Position numbers and translations under genes: made by a program. This document shows positions 54,895 through 64,000 of a stretch of DNA of 64,000 nt, one piece after another. Origin of the DNA: Gnetum montanum. Lineage: Eukaryota; Streptophyta; Gnetopsida; Gnetales; Gnetaceae. Location: contig MNCI01029535.1 in NCBI GenBank assembly GCA_015680685.1, forward strand, positions 165,327 to 229,326, in the 5' to 3' direction. Position 1 is the first letter of the stretch, and each line of letters starts with the position of its first letter. The notes under the pieces are model-generated. The model was not told the DNA's origin and did no database searches. It saw only the letters and a list, made by a program, of their open reading frames with translations.

Positions 54895-56100
54895 CATTCT
54901 TTTGAAAATATCAACAATCTAATAGCAAGTTAATGAAAAGTGAGTTTAAAACATGCATATTCAACTTTTAAGACAAAGCAACACATCTAATCATGCTGAA
55001 TATATAAAAAGATCAAACACAACCAATAAAATTTTTATCCAAAAGAAGATTCATGAACTAATATATGATAATCATTTTAAAGGAAAAAAATAGCATATGG
55101 ATATACCCCATATCTTATCAAAAGAGATCATGAACACCTCTTCTAGTACAACACATGTTCTAGTACATCTCAATTCATATTTGTAATGAGGGCCTTAGGT
55201 ACTTCAAAAAGATATATTCCCAACATACAAAAGGTTAGACAATAAATAGACTCATAGGTAAGTTTATATAACATATAAACATCAGGAGATTTCATCATAA
55301 AAGTTCATCTTTAGATAAGAATTTAATAGATGTCATCTTTTACAACATTACCAGATGAACATGCTCTTCCTTGCTCATTTTTAGCTGAGGATGAGTTGAA
55401 ATATGAATTTTTACTACTTGAGGTACTAATTCAAATTCTTCAATTATCATATAGCAAAAATCTTCCAAAAGAAATTTGACTTTATGATTTTAGAACAAAC
55501 CCATATCTCAAGGGAAAAAGCTTATCAATTCATGAAGTTTATGCAACGATTTTAAATCACTTGAAACTAATATATCAAAAGATGATTTTTCAATAACACC
55601 TTTTAAAAGTTTACAAGTGCCACAAATTCAATTATAAGATTAATTACATCATACTCATACATTCATAAGAGATACCATAATCAACTATTCTAATAGTACC
55701 AAATATCTTCTCTTGTAAGCACTTATCTTAACATTTGCAGAATATTGAAGCTATGAAGCTAACATTTCATATCTTGAAATTAAGTAAGCACACATCAACA
55801 CAATTTAGTCTTTCCAAATTAAATAATAACACAATATTTAGCAAGAAAGGAAATAAAAACTTACCTTGACTTACTTGAATTACCTTTACTTGTAACTGAT
55901 AATTAAGATGCATAGACTACTAGAGAATGTAATTCTTCTTTTGATGTTTCCCTTCTTTTATAGACTTCTTCAATTTCCAAGGGTTGGATTTCTTTCACGA
56001 ATTTATTAAATGTAGTCTTCTCATTCTCATGTTCATTTCTCTTGATTCTTCATTCTTTTCAAACTCCCTTATTCTTTTGAATAGTCCAATCCTTCTTAAA
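54895..56100 (-). other. E3 interior, noncoding remainder
   Basis: AT-rich continuation of E3 right of E1. No pol motif is readable on either strand, so polymerase genes of E3 were lost before or after E1 arrived. Confidence 0.55.
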
Positions 56101-57480
56101 TCCTCTATGATTAGTTTGCCTATAATTTTTACTATACAAAAAATCCTTTCTAGGCATATTTATATAAGATCAAGGCATCCTATGATATGACCAAGTGCTC
56201 ATGTGATAATATTTTAAATTACACTTCCATTGTCTATGTCCAAATTTATTAGAATAATAAGATATAATCTTCCTATTGTAGTAAAAGTGATTATAATGTC
56301 AAACCTTCATGGTGCTCTTGATTAATTTGGAGCTACTTCTGATTGCGATGTAGTTCTTGTTGATTCTTAATTCTTTGGTGTAGCTTCTTTTTGAGATAGG
56401 GTTGGTGTAGATGCTTCTTCTTGTGTACAATATCCTAGCCCACTCTTATCATGTGGACTTCTTCCTTGTCCAAGAACCATCCAAAAGAAATCTTTTTTCT
56501 TACCTAGCCTTTCATTCACAAGTTTGGCATTTGCAAGTTCTTTCTTAATCTACTCATAAGATTGGATTATCTTTTTATTCTTAACCTTAAGGTTTGAGAT
56601 TTATTTTGTGAGATTAGAAATTGTTAAATTTAATGAAGAAATATCATGATTCTTGGTTTTTACTTGCTTGTTCAACTTTGTATAAAGATTTTGAAAATTT
56701 AAAAGTTCATTACACAATAAATCAAACCTCTCATGCTCATCAAGTTTAGCATTTGAGGTGTTAGCATCATTATTGGTGAGAGCCATATAGACAAGGGGTG
56801 AATCCTTTACATCATCCACCACCGCTTCTTCACTTTTCTCTCCATCACCTTGACTTAAGTAGAAGTTGGTCTTTCTCATTGCTTCATCATCTTTGTCCTT
56901 TCATTGTAACCTACCATTACTAGGATATTCAGAGATCACATGGCCTCTTCCACCACATACCAAGAATTTTATTGAAGATGAATCAAAATTAGAAGTTAAA
57001 ATTTTTTACCTCTTTTCTTACCTTCGAATCTCTTACTCATCTACTTAATCACATTGGTTAGTTTTTGAATCTTAGCCTTAAGGTTTGAGTTCTTATTCTT
57101 GATATAAAGGCAATCATTAAGAACTTTAATTTTTAGTTTCTTGGCATGTAAAGCATCTTCAATAGAATGCATAAATTTTTAGTTCCTTTGCATGTAAAAC
57201 ATCTTTTATGTCAATGCATAAATTTTGGAAATAAATAACTTCATGACAAAATATCCCATACCTTTCTTCAAAGGAAACATCGTTCACATTATTATGAGTT
57301 TTATCAACTTTATAAGCATAGCTTCCTTTTTTTTTTGAACATAAGAAAGGGAATGAGAGACTTACCTTTATAGAAGATGTGATATAGGAATGAAGCACAA
57401 TAATTGATGAAGCCTATTAGTCTCTTTGTTCAAATGTGTTTGATGTTGATTGCTCCTTCCATGTTCACTTATGGAGATCA
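56100..57480 (-). pseudogene. Ty1/copia gag C-terminus and linker (E3)
   Basis: Minus-strand remnant. A gag start near 57,460 (MEGAINIKHI) is followed by only fragments, so the UBN2 domain itself is missing. The zinc-knuckle region near 56,905-56,965 reads VCGGRGHVISEYP, with two cysteines of CxxCGxxGHxxxxC lost. An open frame at 56,601-56,879 (92 codons) follows, with MALTNNDANTS and a leucine-heptad segment (LCNELLNFQNLYTKL). Next comes LGQGRSPHDKSGLGY, the block before the integrase zinc region in Sirevirus-like copia polyproteins. No protease, integrase or RT follows. The longest frame fits a coiled-coil gag tail. Clearly non-functional. Confidence 0.7.
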
Positions 57481-57502
57481 ATGTAGAGCACAAGAGTACC
57501 AA

Positions 57503-57514
57503 GCTTCGATACCA
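57503..57514 (-). other. E3 primer binding site (tRNA-Met type)
   Basis: The minus strand reads TGGTATCGAAGC, two bases after the LTR end, against TGGTATCAGAGC for plant initiator tRNA-Met. Confidence 0.8.
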
Positions 57515-57516
57515 CT

Positions 57517-58910
57517 TGAGGATCATTAAACTTAGAAGGGGGGGATGAATAGGTTCCCCAAATAAAAAATTAATCAACCAAAGCACACACCAAATTTCTA
57601 ACTTGGGTAGTCCACACTCAGAAGGTAGATCTCTTAAACATCTCTAAACTTTGTTGCTTCAACAATCTAGTTTAGAGGGCACCACAACTTTTACAAAGTT
57701 TGAGCTTTGCTCTGGAGAGTTTCGTCACTATGACAACTTTCAACCTTACAAGGTTTCAACAAGCTCAAAAGTGGTTTGAATGACACCATACCCTGTACAA
57801 ATCTATGCTTTACTCTAGAGTGATTCGACACCATGAATCCACTCAACCCTGTAAGGTCTTGATAAGTTTAGAATGTGGTTTCCAGGATCCCACAACATTT
57901 ACAACTTGAGCTCCACTTAAGAGCATTGTGGTGCTACACCAACACTTAATCCTTTAGGATCTCAACAAGCTCAAGAATGATGCCTCCCACAAGAAGCACA
58001 TCAACCTCATAGAGAAATAAAAGAGAAACAAAAATTACAAGGAGATGATGCAACTAATTTTGCTTATCCTTGTATTTTGAAGTATAACACACTTTGACCA
58101 CTTACAATAATACAAAAGATAATATAATGAAGTAGAAGAATAATAGAATGATGTAAACAATGATTTCTTGATGTTGACACTTGATTATTTTTTGAGTTTG
58201 CACATTTCCCAAGAGATTTAAGTCTTCTTATAGCCTAGATGTTTCTGAATTCACTTTGAAATTTTTGCAATTACTATCTAATGGTCATTGAAGATGTATT
58301 CTTCAAGATCAAGATGTCTTTTTGTATTAGAATTTCATTTGAGAGAGACATATTCTTCACAAGGAAGATGTCTACTATTTTTGAAAGATGTCTTTTTGAC
58401 TTTGACCTCAAGTTTGGGAAGATGTCTATTATTTTTGGAAGACATCTTTGGAAAGACATCCCTTCTTCATGGGCCAAAAATGAAATTGCTTGTTTTGATG
58501 TTGGGAGCCTTCAAATGCCTCCAAACAAGTCCCCATAGATCTTATAACCTCCTAGACTTATAAAAATGAGCCAAAAACACTCTAAAATATTCCAAAACAT
58601 CCAAGAATATTCATAAATAAAAATCAATACAAATAGACACATCTAGCTTGAACTCTTTATATTTGCCCATGCTCCCTTGAGTCCTTGTGTTCTTGACTTT
58701 GCTTTTAAGTCCTTGAGTCCTTTTCTCTTGCTTCTAATTTGATTATGAGATCCTTGTCCATGCCTATTGTGAAGTCCTTATCCTAATCTTTATTCTTGTG
58801 AATTCTCTATTAAGTCCTTGTCCATAATCTTATCGTGTAAGCACAATAATCATACAAACATCCTTTATTTTTCATTTTCCTTATGGTTTTGACATACCAA
58901 AAGTTTAACA
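57517..58910 (-). repeat. E3 5' LTR
   Basis: The minus strand starts TGTTAAACTTTTGGTATGTC at 58,910 and ends AATGATCCTCA at 57,517. It is homologous to 36,345-37,714 with many transitions. It carries the GAAGACATCTTTGGAAAGAC palindromic words near 58,438. Confidence 0.85.
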
Positions 58911-59650
58911 AAGTTTACATGGTAGAACCAAATAAGAGTACCTTTTAGGTGACTCTAAAGCATATTGCTGAGCTAGATAAAAATTTTGATAGCGCACATG
59001 CTCTTTTGGAATACTTGTCCCTACTAAGTCCCATTCACACAAAGAAGAAGTTGGCATGGTATAACTAATTCAAGCAGCCTTTGTCAAAATAAAAAATGGT
59101 TCTAGGGATGAAATCAAAAGTTGAGTTAGATTAAAAACTTTGGACACACATGATTCTCAGCTGGTAGAACCATTTTAGATGAGCTATATAGAACCAAAAA
59201 TTAATTCTAATGTCTGATGTCTATCCTAGGATCTTACATGTTAGAGAGAGAAGCCATTAAAAGTAGACGTTCTTGTAGATCCAAAATTGATTCTATATAG
59301 CTTTAGGTGATGATGTGGCATGAATAACTTAGGAAAACATAAGATTTCTTGCAAAAGAAAAGATAAGAGCTCAAACCTGCTCAAACAAAAGCTCTATTAC
59401 AAGTTCAAACCTACAATGAAGCTTAAAATACCTAACAATTTTAATGCATTGATCATTAATAAAATATCATTTGGATCAGTTTAGGTACCTTCCAATGCTC
59501 TTTTAGATTTTTTAAATTGAAATAATATATTGAAGTTGCAAGTTGTGCTTCTTCCTGAGTGCTTGCTTGTTCACTTCTTACAATAGTGTTAATTAAGGTT
59601 TGAAAGTTGAGTTTATCATATGGTGTTACTTGTCGTACAACACCCATTTT
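58911..59650. other. E3 right flank with dispersed repeats
   Basis: Two related blocks, GAGCTAGATAAAAATTTTGA... (about 58,970) and GAGTTAGATTAAAAACTTTG... (about 59,125), also match 36,250-36,300. A 63-codon minus-strand frame (59,456-59,647) has no recognised domain. Confidence 0.4.
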
Positions 59651-61600
59651 GATTTATACTTTTTTGGTTAGGATTTGTACTAACATGCATAATACTTAAT
59701 ATTATAGTGAAGTTTTGTTTAACCCAACTTGAATTTAACCAAGTTATATACCATTAATTAAATGAAAGTCAATTTTTTCATAAGTCTAACTCTTTGATGA
59801 CTATCTAAACGACTATTTATGGACTACATGATTTCTCCTTCTCTATAAAGATGCCAACTATGAACCAAATCCAACTGGCTAAAAAGTCCAACAAATTTGA
59901 AATGTTTTACATTTTTAGTTTGAGAAACCTATTTCAAAATGTTGTTGCTTTTGTTGCTCACTATTACCAGTAAGTTTAATTTTTTTCTAAGTTTATGAAA
60001 TCAAATACAATCTAGCAATTTTAAAAATAACTAGAATTGAACTATCTCAGTAATTGAATGTTAGCATAAATTCACTTTTCTAATTATCTTTATCTAAATA
60101 TTTTCCAATGCATTTTGAAAGGTATATATATAAAAATGGTATATACTACCATTAAGATGGTTTCTTTTCCACAAACTTTCCTTCACTAATTTTCATCTAC
60201 TGCCTTTGTACATTGATACCTATAATAACATCAATCATTTTCGGTAGGTTTGGCAAGTTACTAAGATAAGATTATGCTAGTTGCCACAACCATTACATGT
60301 ACTAAGTTGTTTGCTTGAAATAAGCAATATAGCCATTACACCTTGCATAACAGTATTTTTCCTAATGTGATGTATTGTTAATATTTTTCTAGTGCAAGGC
60401 ATATATAATCATCTTGAATCTTGATCATTGTTAGAAGTTTTTAACAATAGTAGATAATGAGATTCAAAGAATCATTGGTATTAGGTATATATCTTAGGTG
60501 TAAGACATAACAACTGTGCTATCATTGATGTTAAAGAATTATTTGAGAGAAGCATGTATAGTAACTAATTATTAAAGATTCAAAAATATATATATCCAAC
60601 TTGTACAATGAATCACAAAAACTTAGTGATTTAGATGACTTGGCAAAGAAAAAAAAACTCAAACATATTTTTTAAGGTAAGGCCATTTTATAAACCATTT
60701 AACATACCCAAAATGATGATAAATCTCTTCAACTATATGTTTTGTAGTATAATGAATGTTTCTAGGAGACCTCAAGCAAAGTTTTAATGCTAATCCAAAG
60801 GTAGAGCTTCAAAATCACCAATAGCGAATGAAGCATGAGGAAAATAAAGCTATTATAAAGCTCCAACGTAAAGAAAATAAAAAAAAATGTATCAAATTAT
60901 TCATAATTTAAATTCAATTTTTATACATATAAGAACAAATCATAGTATTTTCTTCTTATTAGTTAATATATTTATTTTTTCTAATGGTTGTTACTCTAAT
61001 TTCAATATCTATTACATTTTATTTTTCAATAAAATATTGAGCCCAAATCCCAAGTCAACTAGCTTGAGATAATAGATGAACCATGGGGTAAATTGTTGAA
61101 ATGGCCATTAAGAACCTTCTTATAAATCATTGATAGTAATAAAAATTATATAATAATTATTAACTCTAGTGGTTCATGTACACCAATATGCACATGTAGT
61201 GCAATACCAAAATCAGGACTTACTAGATAATCCTATCTTTGTGGTTCCACAAAATGTTCAATATTTAGAAGAAAAGTCACTTTTTCATGCCTACAAATTT
61301 GATTAGGGATAAAATCATGTTTTTCAACATCTAAAATTTCATCATTTGGTTGGTCAATGAGGGGTCATGGCTAGTCTATAAATAGTCAATGGTGAGTTGG
61401 CAACTTTAATATATTGAAAATTCAAAAAAATTGAAAAAACTTAATGATGTCCTTATGAACATAGAAAGGGTCTCTAATTCTAGGATAAAATTTTTATTAT
61501 TATAATAATTTGATATGGTCATGATGGGTCATGAACACCTTATTAACAAAATGACCCAAAATTAATGCCTCTAGCTCAAACAAATGTTGCAAAGTTTTTT
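59651..61600. other. AT-rich sequence, no feature recognised
   Basis: No frame longer than about 61 codons, no tandem period and no LTR terminus seen. It could be the decayed 3' end of the LINE that lies to its right on the minus strand, but no motif supports this. Confidence 0.4.
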
Positions 61601-63700
61601 CCTAAATATTATATTTAAGTTCATGAACATTAAAGAAAACACAATTTAGAAAGATATGCTCTTCATCTTCTAATAATTCATGTATACAAAATATTAGAGG
61701 TATTTTTCTATTTGAAAATTAATGCATTTCCCTTGTTTACTACATAGATAGTGAGATCCTACATGAGAATATGTGATTATTACCTTACTTTGTATAGATA
61801 TAGGAGCAAAAAAACAAGTATTCTTATTAAGGATCCTTATCGAAACTATTGCAAATAATATTAACTTTTTTCATATAGTTTTTCCCACATGTGCTTCAAT
61901 GCCTTCTATCTATCTTATCTTGTTCTCAAAATTTTAAAGCTTAAATTTAAATCTTAACTTTTAATAGTTTATTTTTGAAGTCATTTTTCCAATTATTAAA
62001 CCATCCTTTTTCCTAACTGACCTTATAAATTTTTGTAGATAGGTGAATTCTAAGCCTAGTCAGCATCTTTTTATAAAATTGTAGAAATTTTTTGAAGAGT
62101 TACAATTGCTATAGGTAGCATATCTACTTATACTAACAAAATATTATATGAAGTTTGAGCTTCTACTTAAAGTTTGTGCAACAAAATTTCTTTTGAACAT
62201 GTTCCAAATGTTTCTATTGTGCTATAGGTAAATTGAGTCCCTAAGTTTCAAAACATTATAATAGAACTCATTGAACAAGTTAATTGTACATTTTCTTGCA
62301 AAATATTTATGGCTAAATTCATTTTTTATGTACATTTACTATGAACCAAATATAAAGCATATATACTATTTAAAACCCTATAAGCAATACAATCTTGTCA
62401 ATAATATCTATTTGAAATTAAGAGGCATAAATACTAATATGGGAAGATAATTTTAATTTTCTTTGATCCAATATAAAAATCATCTACAAAAGATCTAGTA
62501 CTACACACCATTATTTTGATTTTGCTAACATTGATTTTCATCCTTGAGATAGTACAAAATCACCTAAAATTTGAAGTAGAGACTTCATTTAAACTTCACC
62601 TTTTTCTATAAGAGGTACATCATTGGCAAACGTTAAAATAATCACAAGAAAATTTTCAACTTTAATAAAATCTAATACAACAAATGACATCCATTCTTTT
62701 AATTCATCAATGAAGATGCCAAATAATGTGGGTGAAAGTGAATGTCCTTGGTTTAGCCTAATAATATTTCTATTTAGAAAAAATTATGTGTTATTATTCA
62801 AGAACATAATTTTTATTAAACTATATGACTTCTAAATAGCATATAGAAGTTCTCTAGAAATACTAATATCGTGCAACTACATCTACAATTTATATTGAAT
62901 AACAAGGTCATAAGCTTAAGAAAAATTCACAAAGTAGAGATAAACCTTATTAGAGAGTTTTGTAGCCTAGTCCATATAATGCCTTAATATAATCAAGTAA
63001 TTCACTATTGAGCAATATTTCATGAAACATAGTTGTGAACTTAGTCAAACATTGTTTAATTATACTAACTATTAAGCCTACTCTCAAGGATATTACCTAA
63101 TAATTTTGCAAGAAGATGGCTAATCATAATGAGCTTATAATTGTTAAGGTTATTTCTATCACCTTTTATAAATAACATTACTACTCTAGTCATGCATCAA
63201 TCTTCTAGAAGTTCATTTTGGAGGGTTCTATTTAAAAGCTTATAAACTTTTGTATGAAGTATGATTCCTCACCATTTAAGTAACTCTACATACATGCCTA
63301 AAATATCTATTGCTTTTCTAGAAGCTAGTCAAGCTACTCCATCTTCTATCTTAGTTTGAATGATGTATAGAGATTCTTGAGAGGTAGGGTGGATATAGAT
63401 AACCTATTCAGGATTAAAGAGATATCTAAATAAATTAATAATTACTGAAAAGTAAACTTCCAAGTAATATCTAAAGATGAAAGGTGCATGTCTTCTTAAC
63501 TTTATATTTTTGAAAACTTGGAACAAAAAACTATGTAGAATTTTCTATCTTTGTAGTTTTAGCTAATTCAAAAATGTCTAAGGTAGCAAAAATATTAGAC
63601 TACATAGAGTTGCTACTTTACTAGTAACTAACCCTTCAATATTTAAAGAACTACAATGTAAGTCTTCTATGCATTTTTTGAAAAATTTTTAACATACCTT
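61600..63700 (-). pseudogene. non-LTR (LINE) reverse transcriptase remnant
   Basis: Minus-strand pieces in several frames follow the order of a LINE RT. GDRNNLNNYKLIMISHLLAK lies near 63,100-63,160 (the KGD---NYR-I-L motif). YLYFVNFS then AYDLV is near 62,920 (the F-D---A-D motif). GHSLSPTLFGIFIDEL is at about 62,701-62,755 (the QG--LSP-LF motif), and LTFANDVPLI near 62,610-62,640. In the last, the YADD box reads FAND, so a catalytic aspartate is lost. Frameshifts and stops separate every motif. Endonuclease is not seen and would lie right of 63,700, where an LTR has inserted. L1 or RTE clade cannot be chosen safely. Confidence 0.8.
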
Positions 63701-63744
63701 GTATTGGTAATAGCTACAACCTTCTCTACACTTAAATATGCTAT

Positions 63745-64000
63745 TGATGAGACGCGACATGCACAGTGCCGCGATATCGTGTCTTTCCCTGCGATATCGC
63801 GTACGCGATATTGCGGTCCACCACCATATCTATAAATGAGAGGCAGCACTCCCCTTATTTCCCAATCCTAGCTAGAAGTAGCGAAGCTCTGGCAGATTGA
63901 TCACTCCAGAGTTAGAATTTTTCCCATGTGCCCGCAGTAGGAGTCCTAGAGTGAACGACTCTTTATTCGAGCAGCTTGTAACCTAAACCCAAGTTGTGTA
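63745..64000 (+). repeat. third Athila-type LTR, cut by the window end
   Basis: It starts TGATGAGACGCGACATGC. It has GCGATATCG cores at 63,773 and 63,793, GATATT at 63,807 and TATAAATG at 63,831. It then has the CCCGCAGTAGGAGTC and GTGAACGA...TTTATTCGAGC blocks of the E2 LTR. CpG sites that are decayed in E1 and E2 are mostly intact. Solo LTR or full element cannot be told from this window. Confidence 0.88.
63773..63838 (+). promoter_or_regulatory. U3 GATATC cores and TATA box of the third LTR
   Basis: Three cores, the last two joined as GCGATATCGCGTACGC, then TATAAATG. Best-preserved form of the palindromic U3 motif in the window. Confidence 0.6.

Larger units (their letters stand above)
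36345..58910 (-). mobile_element. E3: Ty1/copia (Sirevirus-like) element, host of a two-level nest
   Basis: The LTRs at 57,517-58,910 (5') and 36,345-37,714 (3') are in the same orientation. The flanks are AAGCT (36,340-36,344) and AAGTT (58,911-58,915), a target duplication with one transition. A tRNA-Met-type primer site (57,503-57,514) and a polypurine tract (37,715-37,735) fix the minus orientation. Its own sequence is about 5.9 kb once E1 (38,254-54,894) is removed. The interior holds only the C-terminal part of gag and an upstream pol linker; protease, integrase and RT are gone. By-eye LTR divergence over ~400 bp is about 20%, the oldest of the nest. Confidence 0.88.

Overview
The window is repeat-filled nuclear DNA of a seed plant. 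No host gene, tRNA, rRNA or CRISPR array was recognised. The evidence is dense, old, mutually nested Ty3/gypsy (Athila and Tat/Ogre lineages) and Ty1/copia (Sirevirus-like) elements, plant-type tRNA-Asp and tRNA-Met primer sites, a decayed LINE, and many minisatellites. Open frames are broken mainly by stop codons, many explicable by cytosine deamination. The high age of the insertions fits a large, slowly purged genome such as a gymnosperm, but the species cannot be fixed from sequence alone.

Layout. 0.85-3.64 kb: a diverged ~193-bp tandem array with a palindromic core. 3.9-7.65 kb (minus): gag-protease of a Tat/Ogre-like element (copy A) with no pol. 7.65-11.6 kb: spacer, a 20-bp minisatellite, a ~50.5-bp array and hairpin-bearing repeats. 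11.67-13.30 kb (plus): an unrecognised two-exon gene-like fragment. 13.7-17.6 kb (minus): copy B of the Tat-like gag-protease, also without pol. 17.69-18.04 kb: a 15-bp minisatellite. 18.43-22.02 kb (minus): E5, a non-autonomous LTR element with an unrecognised ~540-codon decayed ORF. 22.3-26.2 kb: tandem copies of a ~740-bp repeat (R1), the first interrupted by a copia remnant (E4). 26.2-32.7 kb: arrays, simple sequence and 3'-region remnants. 32.68-35.49 kb (minus): pol remnant (RT, RNase H, integrase) of a Tat-type element (E6). 35.67-36.24 kb: an orphan LTR.

36,345-58,910 is a three-level nest. A minus-strand copia element (E3; LTRs 36,345-37,714 and 57,517-58,910; flanks AAGCT/AAGTT) is interrupted by a plus-strand Athila-type gypsy (E1; 38,254-54,894; perfect target duplication CATTC). 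E1 is in turn interrupted by a shorter relative lacking pol (E2; 45,880-52,498; flanks TCAAG/CCAAG). By-eye LTR-LTR divergence rises from E2 (~6-7%) through E1 (~9%) to E3 (~20%), as the nesting order predicts.

58.9-63.7 kb is AT-rich and ends in a minus-strand LINE reverse-transcriptase remnant. A third Athila LTR, still rich in CpG, begins at 63,745 and runs off the end.

The most unusual signals are: (i) short inverted-repeat cores (ACTATGCT/AGCATAGT and CACATGCT/AGCATGTG) that recur in separate tandem arrays beside Tat-like elements; (ii) GATATC/GCGATATCGC palindrome arrays in the U3 of every Athila LTR; (iii) pol-less Tat-like copies whose protease is followed by the same ~31-33-bp repeat that follows integrase in a pol-bearing relative; (iv) the E5 primer-site segment, which lies inverted between 20-bp inverted arms.
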